Assembly: GCA_024699055.1 (NCBI GenBank)
Contig: JAILQG010000053.1
Coordinates: 23,636-87,635 of the forward strand
Length of the DNA stretch: 64,000 nt
DNA from: Bacteroidales bacterium
GTDB lineage: Bacteria; Bacteroidota; Bacteroidia; Bacteroidales; UBA932
Direction: 5' to 3'
Numbering within the stretch: position 1 is the stretch's first letter; the number at the start of each line of letters is the position of its first letter. The notes beneath the pieces were generated by a model. That model had not been told where the DNA came from. It was given only the letters and a program-made list of their open reading frames with translations, and made no database searches. Position numbers and translations under genes: made by a program. Below are positions 50,375 to 58,622 of this stretch, one piece after another.

Positions 50375-51315
50375 CCCTGAGCATAATCATACCGGTCTTC
50401 AACACCGAAGCCTACCTGGAGAAGTGCGTGCTTTCCTGCCTGGGAGGCGACTCCGAGATTGTCATCGTGAACGACGGCTCCACCGACGGCAGTCCCGCCC
50501 TTGCACGGAAACTGGCCGGGGAGCATCCGGGCATCACCGTGATCTCGCAGGAGAATGCCGGCCTGAGCGCCGCCAGGAACGCCGGCCTGCGGGTGGCGAA
50601 GGGCGATTACGTATGGTTCGTCGATTCCGACGACTCCCTCACCGAGGGGTCGGCGGAATGGGCCTGCACAACGATTAAGGACCATCCCTGCGACTACATT
50701 TCCGTCGCGGCCAGGAACAACGGCACCGGCCCTCTCAGGAACGTCCTTCCCGAAGGCGGAAGCCCCGCGGAAGTCTTCCGCTCCCTCAAATGGCTCGACT
50801 GCGCCACCATGTACATCTGGCGCAGGGGCTTCCTTCAGGACAAAGGCCTCAGCTTCATGGAAGGAATCTTCTTCGAGGATTCCGAACTCATTCCCAGGGC
50901 CCTTTTCATGGCGGACAGCTGCCACGTCTCCAACCGGCCCTCATACGACGTGCTGGTGCGCGAGGGCAGCATCACCCGTTCCAGAAACACCAGGAAGGCC
51001 TATGACCGCATCAAGGTCGCGGATTCGCTGCTCTCTTTCCGCAACGAAAACGCCTCGGAAGATGCCGACCGCGCCGTTTTCGAACAGCGCATATGTGTGA
51101 TGGTGAACCGGGCCCTGCTGGACATAAGCCCCTTCGGACAGCAGGAGAAGCGCGGATTCAACGTCTTTCTCTCCGGCAAGAAAGGGCTGCTGGAGGTTTT
51201 CCGCCGCAGCCACATCGCCCGCTACAGGTTCGAATACTTCCTCTTCCGCCTGCTCGGAGGAAACTATGTGGCGGCATTCCGTTTACTAAACGTTTTCAAG
51301 GGCCTGAAAGCCTGA
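50371..51315 (+). CDS. Family 2 glycosyltransferase
   Basis: A 314-residue GT2 enzyme with LSIIIPVFNTEAYLEK, VNDGSTDGS, NAGLSAARNAGL and the metal site FVDSDDSL, all canonical. The ATG at 50371 overlaps the preceding stop (ATGA). It is last gene of the polysaccharide operon; murI follows with its own promoter. Confidence 0.9.
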   Translation: MTLSIIIPVFNTEAYLEKCVLSCLGGDSEIVIVNDGSTDGSPALARKLAGEHPGITVISQENAGLSAARNAGLRVAKGDYVWFVDSDDSLTEGSAEWACTTIKDHPCDYISVAARNNGTGPLRNVLPEGGSPAEVFRSLKWLDCATMYIWRRGFLQDKGLSFMEGIFFEDSELIPRALFMADSCHVSNRPSYDVLVREGSITRSRNTRKAYDRIKVADSLLSFRNENASEDADRAVFEQRICVMVNRALLDISPFGQQEKRGFNVFLSGKKGLLEVFRRSHIARYRFEYFLFRLLGGNYVAAFRLLNVFKGLKA

Positions 51316-51322
51316 AATTGAC

Positions 51323-51330
51323 TATATTTG
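51323..51330 (+). promoter_or_regulatory. -7 element (TATATTTG) for murI
   Basis: Seven nt before the murI ATG; predicts a leaderless message separate from the glycan operon. Confidence 0.6.
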
Positions 51331-51337
51331 TACTGCC

Positions 51338-52096
51338 ATGGCGATTATCGGCATAATGGATTCGGGAGTCGGAGGTCTGAGCGTTTTCCATGAGATACGC
51401 AAACTCCTCCCCCAGGAGCACTACATCTACTTTGCCGACAACGCCCACTGTCCTTACGGCGAAAAAACGCCGGAATATATCCAGGACAGGCTCCGCCGCA
51501 TCACCAACTATTTCCTCTGGAGGGGCGCAGATGCCATGGTGCTTGCGTGCAATACCGCCACTGCCGCAGCCATCGAAACGCTGAGGGCGGAGTATCCCAT
51601 TCCCTTCATAGGCATGGAACCGGCCGTCAAGCCCGCGGCGCTCGGCACCGAAACGGGCGTGATAGGCATCCTGGCCACCGCCGGCACCCTCAAAGGCAGC
51701 AAGTATCTCACGACCAAAGGCCGCTTCGAAGGCGAAGTCCGCATCGAAGAACGGGTGGGCAACGGATTTGTGGAACTGGTGGAAAATGGGGAACTCTCCG
51801 GGCCTCATGCCGAGCAGGTCGTCCGGGCTAGCCTCGCTCCCCTGCTCGACGAGGGAGCCGACCGCATCGTCCTGGGCTGCACTCACTACCCCTTCCTGCT
51901 GGATACTCTTCGCAAAGTAGCGGCCGAAGACGGCCATCCCGACGCGCGTTTCATAGATCCCGCCCCTGCAGTCGCCAGGCGCCTCGCCGATGTCATGGCC
52001 GAAAACGGCATTCCGGCCGGAAAAAGCGAACCCGGAGTCGAGTATCTCGCCTCCGGGTCTGCGGATAATCTTTTAAGGATGTCCCTTATTTCATAA
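51338..52096 (+). CDS. murI: Glutamate racemase
   Basis: A 252-residue cofactor-independent racemase making D-glutamate for peptidoglycan. Its two catalytic cysteines are visible in LACNTATA and LGCTHYPFL, and the N-terminal FDSGVGG-type motif appears as IMDSGVGGLSV. Its last 11 bases overlap the convergent DUF6515-like gene. Confidence 0.96.
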   Translation: MAIIGIMDSGVGGLSVFHEIRKLLPQEHYIYFADNAHCPYGEKTPEYIQDRLRRITNYFLWRGADAMVLACNTATAAAIETLRAEYPIPFIGMEPAVKPAALGTETGVIGILATAGTLKGSKYLTTKGRFEGEVRIEERVGNGFVELVENGELSGPHAEQVVRASLAPLLDEGADRIVLGCTHYPFLLDTLRKVAAEDGHPDARFIDPAPAVARRLADVMAENGIPAGKSEPGVEYLASGSADNLLRMSLIS

Positions 52097-53561
52097 CTAC
52101 GGTGTTATCCTGGAGCTGGCCGAGGACCTCGAAGTACGGAACTCCGTCGGTTACCGTCATGCGGTAGATGGTGTCGTCAACCTTGTAGTAAAGGTTGTTG
52201 TCGGCCAGTTTTACAGTCTCGTAGTCGTCGGGGAGGGCCTTGATGAGAGCTCCTGCGGGGGGAACTATCACCTTGTATTCTCCGTCGCCGCCCTTGATGA
52301 AGAACACTCCGTCGTCGTAGTAGTACTCCTGGCTTGCAGCCGCATAGCTCTGGACGAGTCCGAGCCTGGTAGCAAGGTTGTAGGATTCGAGGCTCCTGAG
52401 GGCGTTGATATCCTCAACCTGCGGAGTTGCGGCCCCGATATGTGCGGGAGTTGCCTGCTGTGCCGCGATCATTGCATTCTGCGCCGCGATGATGGCGTTG
52501 TTCTCGGCAATGATACGGTTCTGCTCGAGGATGGTGTCGTAGTTGCTGTTGATAATATGATAGGAACGGTAAACGTTGTTGTAGTAGGCGAACCTGATCA
52601 CGTCAAGCTCGAGATGGTACAGGTCATGGGCGAATCCTATTCCGTAGGGAGGCCTGCAGATCACATAGTGACCGAGATAGTACCTATACCAGATGTCGTT
52701 GTAGAAGTAGTAGTCGATACCCCAGTATCTTACCCTTCTGTAGTGGGGCAGGTAACGGACCCTGTACCCGAAGTAGTGGGGGGCTCCTCCGTAGAAGTGG
52801 CCGGGACGGTCCCAGTCCATGAAAGGACGGTCGTGCGGATGTACGCGCTTGCCGTGGTCGTCGAAGCGGACTTCGTTGGAGGGAGGACCCTGGGTCTGGC
52901 GGTTGTAGCTGTCACCGGTGTTGTAGCCGCGGGAGGACGAACCTACCCCGTAGTTGCGGCCGCTGGTGCTGGTGGTGACGGAACCCCTGTTATCGTCGCT
53001 TGAGGACTTGGAGGGCTTTGCATTCTGGACGCTCTCGCCCCTGGTAAGGCCTGAGTTGCCGGAAGTGCCGGAGGATCTGGTGACGGAGGTGCCGCCGTTG
53101 CGTGAGCTGGAGCTGGAAGATCCCCTGCTGGCGGTGCTGCCGCTGCTGCGGGTGCTACTGCTGCTCTTCCCGGTCACGTCGGAACCACGGGAAAGGCCGC
53201 TGGTGCTGCTGGAGCTCCTCGAGGAGCTTATGGTGCCGCCCTGGGCCCTGGTAGTGCTCTGGCTGCCCCTGTTCACCTGAGGTGAGGAGGAACGTGAGAC
53301 GCTGCCGGATGAACGGGAAGCGCTGGACGAGCTGGAGATGCTGCCGGACGAACGGGTGGGAGCGCTTGAGCGGGAAATGCTTGCGGAAGAACTGCCCGAG
53401 CTGGAGCGGGAAACACTGCTGCTGGAAGAACGGCTGCTCGAACCGCTTCGGGAGCTGCCTCCCCCGCGAGACTGGGCACTGAGATCAACGGAAGAAAGTG
53501 CAAGGGCTGCAGCTGCTGCAGCGGTCAATGCGAGTTTGAAGAATGTTCTCATGGTGCTCAT
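52086..53561 (-). CDS. DUF6515-like exported protein with Ser/Arg-rich low-complexity region
   Basis: A 491-residue exported protein. A signal peptide (LALTAAAAAALALSSVDLSA) is followed by about 170 residues made almost only of Ser, Arg, Gly and Thr in irregular SSRSSSSS-type repeats, then a Tyr/His-rich globular part (RVRYWGIDYYFYNDIWYRYY) and a C-terminal small beta-domain (VIVPPAGALIKALPDDYETV) as in DUF6515 proteins. Likely an outer-membrane or surface-associated protein; function unknown. A second ATG three codons in (53552) is an equally good start. Confidence 0.75.
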   Translation of the reverse strand: MSTMRTFFKLALTAAAAAALALSSVDLSAQSRGGGSSRSGSSSRSSSSSVSRSSSGSSSASISRSSAPTRSSGSISSSSSASRSSGSVSRSSSPQVNRGSQSTTRAQGGTISSSRSSSSTSGLSRGSDVTGKSSSSTRSSGSTASRGSSSSSSRNGGTSVTRSSGTSGNSGLTRGESVQNAKPSKSSSDDNRGSVTTSTSGRNYGVGSSSRGYNTGDSYNRQTQGPPSNEVRFDDHGKRVHPHDRPFMDWDRPGHFYGGAPHYFGYRVRYLPHYRRVRYWGIDYYFYNDIWYRYYLGHYVICRPPYGIGFAHDLYHLELDVIRFAYYNNVYRSYHIINSNYDTILEQNRIIAENNAIIAAQNAMIAAQQATPAHIGAATPQVEDINALRSLESYNLATRLGLVQSYAAASQEYYYDDGVFFIKGGDGEYKVIVPPAGALIKALPDDYETVKLADNNLYYKVDDTIYRMTVTDGVPYFEVLGQLQDNTVVMK

Positions 53562-53623
53562 GTTTTTAGTGTTCTTTATTCTATAGACGATAAATCATGC
53601 TAAATGTAAAAATTATCCGGGAA

Positions 53624-54901
53624 TTATTTTTTGCCGTATTCGTATTTAATGGTCCGGGGGATGAATGCCGTCACCGTGATGGTGGCAATACAGCAGATCA
53701 TCACCAGCACGAAGAACCCGGTATAGCCGAGGCTTTGCTGGAGCCAGCCGGCGAAGAATCCGGGGATCATCATGCTCATGGCCATGAAGGCCGTGCACAG
53801 GGCATAATGGGAAGTCTGGTACTCGCCCTCGCTGAAATACATCATGTACAGCATGTAGGCCGTAAAACCGAAACCGTAGCCGAACTGGTCGAAGGCCACG
53901 CAGACATATATCTTCCAGAGTTCCGCCGGCTGGGCAATGGCCATGTACAGGTACACCGCACACGGGAGGGCAAGGCTCAAAGCCATGGGCCACAATGACT
54001 TGCGCAAGCCCACACGGGCTGCGAAAAGACCGCCGAGGATGCCTCCGATGGTAAGGGCGATGACGCCCACCGTCCCGTACACCAGACCGCTCTGCGCAGT
54101 TGTGATGCCAAGGCCGCCTGCAGACTGTGGATCCAGCATGAAGGGAGTGAGCATCTTGACGGAAAGGGCCTCCGGCAGACGGTACAGAAGCATGAACGCG
54201 ATGGCCAGCCACACCCCCGGCTTTTTGAAAAAGCTGCTGAATGCACCGGCGAAATTGCGCTTTTCGGCGGCAGTGCCGGCCTCTGCAGGCCTTTCCTCCG
54301 ACGGGAGCGCGAAAGTATGCCACAGGGTTATGAGCAGAAGCAGCAGCGACGACCCGAGGAGAGTGTAGATCCACGCCCGCGGGATGTTGCCGTACCTGGT
54401 CTCGAGCAGTCCCGCGACTACCACGATGACGCCCTGGCCGAACACGCTGGCAATCCTGTAAAACGTGCTGCGTATGCCCACGAAAAGGCTCTGCCTGTGG
54501 TCGTCCAGCGCAAGCATATAGAAGCCGTCGGCGGCTATGTCATGGGTGGCGGAAAGCATGGCGGAGATGTAGAAGATGACCAGCGCCGGCACGAACGCCC
54601 CGACCGGTTTCCCCACTTCGCGGGGAAGCGACAGCGCGAGCGCAGCGAAACACACGGTCATGGCCGCCTGCATCACGAGTATCCACCAGCGCTTCGACTT
54701 TACCACATCCACCAGGGGGCTCCAGAGCGGCTTTATCACCCATGGCAGATACAGCAGCGACGTGAGCGCCGCCAGGGAGGCGTTGTCCATGCCCAGCCGC
54801 TTGAACATGGTGACCGACACCACGTTTACCAGAAAATAGGGTATCCCCTCCGCAAAATAGAGCGTAGGAACCCACATCCATGGAGATCTGTCCTTACTCA
54901 T
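53624..54901 (-). CDS. ampG: AmpG-like MFS permease
   Basis: A 425-residue major-facilitator protein with about 12 membrane helices, resembling AmpG, which imports anhydro-muropeptides for peptidoglycan recycling. Helix 1 reads WMWVPTLYFAEGIPYFLVNV and helix 2-3 loop KPLWSPLVDVVKSKRWW, both AmpG-like. It overlaps the upstream SpoIID fusion gene by 8 nt, supporting a wall-recycling role. A sugar-phosphate or acetyl-CoA transporter of the same subfamily is the alternative. Confidence 0.8.
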   Translation of the reverse strand: MSKDRSPWMWVPTLYFAEGIPYFLVNVVSVTMFKRLGMDNASLAALTSLLYLPWVIKPLWSPLVDVVKSKRWWILVMQAAMTVCFAALALSLPREVGKPVGAFVPALVIFYISAMLSATHDIAADGFYMLALDDHRQSLFVGIRSTFYRIASVFGQGVIVVVAGLLETRYGNIPRAWIYTLLGSSLLLLLITLWHTFALPSEERPAEAGTAAEKRNFAGAFSSFFKKPGVWLAIAFMLLYRLPEALSVKMLTPFMLDPQSAGGLGITTAQSGLVYGTVGVIALTIGGILGGLFAARVGLRKSLWPMALSLALPCAVYLYMAIAQPAELWKIYVCVAFDQFGYGFGFTAYMLYMMYFSEGEYQTSHYALCTAFMAMSMMIPGFFAGWLQQSLGYTGFFVLVMICCIATITVTAFIPRTIKYEYGKK

Positions 54902-56960
54902 GGCTTCCGTTGATTATGGCTCCGGGGTAATAATGAGCCAGGATTCCGGCGCAGTCAATGCCCTTCGAGGCCATTACCGCCGCGCCTATCTGGCAGAGAC
55001 CAACGCCGTGTCCCCATCCGCGACCCCGAAGTATACATTCGTCGCCATCCCATTCCACGTCGAAGGCGGAACTCTTGAGATGGCTTTCACTGAGGGCGCG
55101 CCTGATGGCTAGTTCCTTGCCTATCACTTCGGTCTTTTTGCTGCCGGAAATGCGCAGATACTTGATGCGGCCGGAAGGTCCCCTCTTGACGGCTTCCAGG
55201 GCCTTTATTTCCCCGAAATCGATGCCGGTGCGGCGCTTCACCAGGTCGGAGAGGGCGGCACGGGAGTAGCGGGCGGTCCAGCTGAGGAAATCGTCCGTGG
55301 CCAGATCGTAGTCCTGCAGCACTTTCCGCAGGATTTCCGGGGTGGCCGCGGCGCAGTATTCATCCTCCACGCTGGGCAGATACGGATAATCCTTGTCTTC
55401 CCAGCAGGTGCTGAACAGCTCCGTGCGGCCGCCGCAGCACTTGGAATAGCGGGCATCGCAGATTTCGCCGCCGTAGGTGAGGAGCTGTCCCCATGTCTGG
55501 TCTATCGCATCCCTCACGGTAGGGCCTGCGGCGCGGTCAAGCCCCTGGTAACGCTGGCAGTGGTCGTCAGCGCACACGTCGAAGCCCTCGTGCGAGCGTA
55601 GGTTGCGCATGAGCCAGCTGCGCGAGATGATGGCGTGCGCCTTGAGGAATTCGAGGGGAGCCTCGGAGAGCATCTCGCTGGAAATGACGCTGAGCAGATA
55701 ATCTTCCACACCTATGGTGTTCACGGCGCGTATCTTGTCGCCTTCCACGATGAAGCTGAGACGTCCTGCGAAGCGGCGGGTGATCTTCTGCTGCCAGTGG
55801 AAATCGATGCCGATGGGCATGTCGTGCAGGATGAAGGTGGGCTCGGCGAAAAGGGTAGAACGGGTGACCGCGTCGAAAGTAAGGGTGTCGTAAAGGGCCC
55901 CGTTGTAGTTTATGCGGCCGTCGGACCAGGAAACCCGCTGCGGGCCCGCCCCGTCGGAAATGATTTCAAAGCTGATTTCCGTGGCCGCCATGATGCCCAC
56001 GTCGATGAGGGGCTGGGTGCGGGTAAGGCGCCAGACGACCATCTTCTCCTGTTCGGCGCTGATCGACACTTCATCCATCATTTCTTCCAGGAGGGTGCCG
56101 GTCAGTTTGTCGAAGTCTTCCTTCCTGGGAGCGATGAACATCCCGGCCATCTCTGTGGCGCCGGGGCTGATGGTGAGATGATCCTCACCCTTGCTGGAAT
56201 AATGATGGCTCCGGTATTTCGAGCGCAGCACCACGATGGTGCGGAATTCATTGTCCCTGTACCAGCAGTAGAGGTTGAAACGGGGTTCATTCTCCCCTTC
56301 CGTCCTGGGCGAACATTCGAGCAGGCGGTAGCAGAGCTTCGCCATGCTCTTCTGGGTGCCGGCCTTGAGCGCAAACACTCCCCTGGTGAAGCCGTCGAAT
56401 TTATAGAGAGACGCATCCTGCGTAACCGCAAGGGGCTTTCCCGGGTTGTCCAGGAAGGCGTCCACCTGATCTTCGAGAGGAAGGCTCCTGCGGGGACAGG
56501 CCTGGAAATGCAGGTGATCGGGAGCGGAAGCGCCGCTCGCCGGACCGTTGTAGAAGGCCGTAAAATCGGGATACATCCTGCAGAACAGCAGCATATCCGG
56601 GAAATGATGCCAGATGGTCTGCGGCATATGTTCCGCGCGGACTATGACCAGATGTCCCCTGAAGATGGGGAAGGGATTCACCTGGATATTGTACATCCTC
56701 CCCTTTTTGCCTTCGTACTTGAGATGGAACTGTTCTTTCGGGCGGTTGTGGGCACAGAGGAAACACTTGCGGGCGGCTATCGTCTCGGGATCGGTCTCCG
56801 CGGTGGAAGACGCGATGCGGCAGGGATTGAGCTGCGCCTTGACCCTGAGGCCCCCGACGGTGAATTCCCTGTATTCAGAATTCTTTACGGCCCTGAAATT
56901 GGCGGCTGCCAGGGGCCATACCGAAAGCTGGTCTTTTATGAATTTGTCGATATCGCTCAT
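54894..56960 (-). CDS. DUF4922 (HIT/GalT-like) - SpoIID/LytB fusion protein
   Basis: A 688-residue two-domain protein. The N-terminal 320 residues resemble DUF4922 and GalT/Ap4A-phosphorylase-type nucleotidyltransferases: a CxxC (RKCFLCAHNRP), NPFPIFRGHLVIVRAEH, and the HIT active-site H-L-H-F-Q in SAPDHLHFQACPR. The C-terminal 350 residues are a SpoIID/LytB domain: EDYLLSVISSEM, LKAHAIISRSWL and GWGHGVGLCQIGA, associated with lytic cleavage of denuded peptidoglycan glycans. No signal peptide is visible, which is odd for a wall enzyme. The true start is at 56960 (overlap ATGA with NUDIX); the longer frame to 57665 is an artefact. Confidence 0.85.
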   Translation of the reverse strand: MSDIDKFIKDQLSVWPLAAANFRAVKNSEYREFTVGGLRVKAQLNPCRIASSTAETDPETIAARKCFLCAHNRPKEQFHLKYEGKKGRMYNIQVNPFPIFRGHLVIVRAEHMPQTIWHHFPDMLLFCRMYPDFTAFYNGPASGASAPDHLHFQACPRRSLPLEDQVDAFLDNPGKPLAVTQDASLYKFDGFTRGVFALKAGTQKSMAKLCYRLLECSPRTEGENEPRFNLYCWYRDNEFRTIVVLRSKYRSHHYSSKGEDHLTISPGATEMAGMFIAPRKEDFDKLTGTLLEEMMDEVSISAEQEKMVVWRLTRTQPLIDVGIMAATEISFEIISDGAGPQRVSWSDGRINYNGALYDTLTFDAVTRSTLFAEPTFILHDMPIGIDFHWQQKITRRFAGRLSFIVEGDKIRAVNTIGVEDYLLSVISSEMLSEAPLEFLKAHAIISRSWLMRNLRSHEGFDVCADDHCQRYQGLDRAAGPTVRDAIDQTWGQLLTYGGEICDARYSKCCGGRTELFSTCWEDKDYPYLPSVEDEYCAAATPEILRKVLQDYDLATDDFLSWTARYSRAALSDLVKRRTGIDFGEIKALEAVKRGPSGRIKYLRISGSKKTEVIGKELAIRRALSESHLKSSAFDVEWDGDECILRGRGWGHGVGLCQIGAAVMASKGIDCAGILAHYYPGAIINGSHE

Positions 56961-57520
56961 AGCAGTGAGAACAAAGTGTCCTTTATCTGGCTGTACTCCT
57001 GTTCGAAGTTGGGAGTGAGCAGGCCCGAGCCCATGACGTCGCGGATCTCTTCGTCCGTCCACCAGCGGCCTTCGGTAACCTCGAAGCCGTCGGGTTTCGG
57101 GGTCTTGGAAGAAATGGCCGCATAAACGCCTATGAGCTCCCTCTCGTTCTTTCCCTCGAACTCGTAAACTTTGATGAGTACGGGATTGAAATGCCGGAAA
57201 TCCAACTCCTCGGCCGCCTCCCTGTAAAGCGCCTCCTCCATCTGCTCGCCATAGGCCACATGCCCGCCTACCGCGGTGTCCCAAAGGCCCGGATAGAGCT
57301 TTTTCTCCAGCCCGCGCCTTTGCAGGTAAATCTTTGACTGTCTGTTGATTATATGCAGATGCACCACTGGATGCAGCAGCAGGCTTCCACCGTGGATGAA
57401 ATCCCTGCAGGCCCTTCCCACGACGAGCCCCCCGGGCTCGGTCACGGGCATCATTTCGGCGTTGTTCACCATGGTGCCCAGCAGCGGCGCCGGTTCGGAG
57501 GGATAAACGAGGGAAAACAT
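56957..57520 (-). CDS. NUDIX hydrolase
   Basis: A 187-residue nucleotide-diphosphate hydrolase with a full Nudix box, GGHVAYGEQ...REAAEELDF, after an N-terminal beta-region similar to isopentenyl-diphosphate isomerase/YfcD-type Nudix proteins (SLLLHPVVHLHIINRQ). The substrate is unknown. It starts 3 nt after the HU-CCDC81 gene and overlaps the SpoIID fusion by 4 nt, so it belongs to the wall-related operon. Confidence 0.9.
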   Translation of the reverse strand: MFSLVYPSEPAPLLGTMVNNAEMMPVTEPGGLVVGRACRDFIHGGSLLLHPVVHLHIINRQSKIYLQRRGLEKKLYPGLWDTAVGGHVAYGEQMEEALYREAAEELDFRHFNPVLIKVYEFEGKNERELIGVYAAISSKTPKPDGFEVTEGRWWTDEEIRDVMGSGLLTPNFEQEYSQIKDTLFSLL

Positions 57521-57523
57521 TCG

Positions 57524-58396
57524 CTAGTAGTTTATGATGCGGAGTTCCTCCGGGGTGTAGAGTATGGAATCGATGAAGTCGGGCGCAACATGGACCAGCA
57601 GCATGAACACCGCGAGGGCTACTGCGGCCACCAGCACGACGATCAGCGGAGCGAGCCACACCCACTTGTTGATGTGGATTTTCGTCTTAGTCTTCGGGCG
57701 CGAATACTCCTTTCTTTTGACCTTGGCCTCGGGAGACGAGTATTCCTTGCGCTTGAGCGCGGCCGTCGGCGCGACGTATTCGGGCTTCTTTACACTTATG
57801 GCCGGCTCGGCGTATTCCGTCCTGGCGGCCAGTTCCTCCTGTACTTCGGCAGCCTCTTCCCGCACTTCAACCGGCTCTTCCTGAACTTCAACCGGCACTT
57901 CCTGCGATTCTGCGGGCTCTACCAGGATGTCGGCCAGGGACGACACCACATGGTGCACTTCGGCGGGCGTTTCCTCGTGATTCTTGAGGCTGATGGGCCG
58001 GAGCCCGAAGCCGTCGGGGTAGATGTCGAGGGTTTCGTCGGTAATGAAGAAAAAGTTGTTCTCGCGCGTGGCCCTCAGGCGGCCCAGCCCCGGAAACACC
58101 ACCGTCTTGCGGTCCATGAGCACCTTCTTGGTGCTCTCCAGGAAATGCTGGATGATGGCTTTAGACTGATCGGGGTCGATGTCGTTGCTACGGGCATACA
58201 GCTGCACGAGGGAATCGTCCTGCGCCTTGCCCGGAACGAAAGTGACACGCCTGTAAGGCGGATTGATGGTATAGCCTCTGTCGGAGAAACTGGCGGGAAC
58301 GAACTCCGATATGAAGGTCCCGAGCCCCGGGAGCCCAACCTCCTGGTGGTCCATGACCAGTTCTCCAATCATTTTGGACAGAAGTTCTATATCCAT
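57524..58396 (-). CDS. HU-CCDC81-domain membrane protein
   Basis: A 290-residue protein with tandem HU-like CCDC81 domains at the N-terminus (LPGLGTFISEFVPA in the first; VVFPGLGRLRATRENNFFF in the second), a Glu/Val-rich linker with repeating EVQEEPVEVREE units, a basic repeat region with three x-Lys-Glu-Tyr units, and one C-terminal transmembrane helix (WLAPLIVVLVAAVALAVFML). In Bacteroidetes such proteins are often tied to cell-envelope or SPOR-like functions, but the role is unknown. The ATG at 58396 is preferred; a TTG at 58414 would lie in the -7 element. Confidence 0.85.
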   Translation of the reverse strand: MDIELLSKMIGELVMDHQEVGLPGLGTFISEFVPASFSDRGYTINPPYRRVTFVPGKAQDDSLVQLYARSNDIDPDQSKAIIQHFLESTKKVLMDRKTVVFPGLGRLRATRENNFFFITDETLDIYPDGFGLRPISLKNHEETPAEVHHVVSSLADILVEPAESQEVPVEVQEEPVEVREEAAEVQEELAARTEYAEPAISVKKPEYVAPTAALKRKEYSSPEAKVKRKEYSRPKTKTKIHINKWVWLAPLIVVLVAAVALAVFMLLVHVAPDFIDSILYTPEELRIINY

Positions 58397-58402
58397 ATCG
58401 TA

Positions 58403-58410
58403 CAAAGATA
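58403..58410 (-). promoter_or_regulatory. -7 element (TATCTTTG) for the HU-CCDC81 operon
   Basis: Six nt before the ATG at 58396 on the minus strand; predicts a leaderless transcript through NUDIX, SpoIID fusion and AmpG genes. Confidence 0.6.
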
Positions 58411-58430
58411 GCAAAAAACCCTTAAAAAAT

Positions 58431-58461
58431 TTTGTACAATTACTTTTTTGTACTACCTTTG
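58431..58461 (+). promoter_or_regulatory. Promoter for tRNA-Asn
   Basis: TTTG at 58431-58434, 19-bp spacer, TACCTTTG at 58454-58461: full consensus, about 25 nt before the mature tRNA. Confidence 0.72.
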
Positions 58462-58492
58462 CTGTCCCGAATCGCTACGGCGTCAGGGAAAT

Positions 58493-58566
58493 GCCTCTTT
58501 AGCTCAGTTGGTTAGAGCATCTGACTGTTAATCAGGGGGTCGTAGGTTCAAGTCCTTCAAGGGGCG
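58493..58566 (+). tRNA. tRNA-Asn (anticodon GUU)
   Basis: A 74-nt class I tRNA. Acceptor GCCTCTT pairs with AAGGGGC (with G-U), D-arm AGCTCAGTTGGTTAGAGC, anticodon stem CTGAC/GTTAATCAG with loop CTGTTAA (anticodon GTT), T-arm GTAGGTTCAAGTCCTTC. Discriminator G, CCA not encoded. Confidence 0.97.
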
Positions 58567-58571
58567 CAAAC

Positions 58572-58608
58572 AAAAGCAACGCGTTGAAATTCAACGCGTT
58601 GCTTTTTT
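58572..58608 (+). terminator. Intrinsic terminator after tRNA-Asn
   Basis: AAAAGCAACGCGTTGAA and its complement form a 17-bp stem followed by T-rich sequence; it also lies before the M23 gene stop and can end that transcript from the other strand. Confidence 0.92.
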
Positions 58609-58622
58609 ATTTCCGTGCCTGG

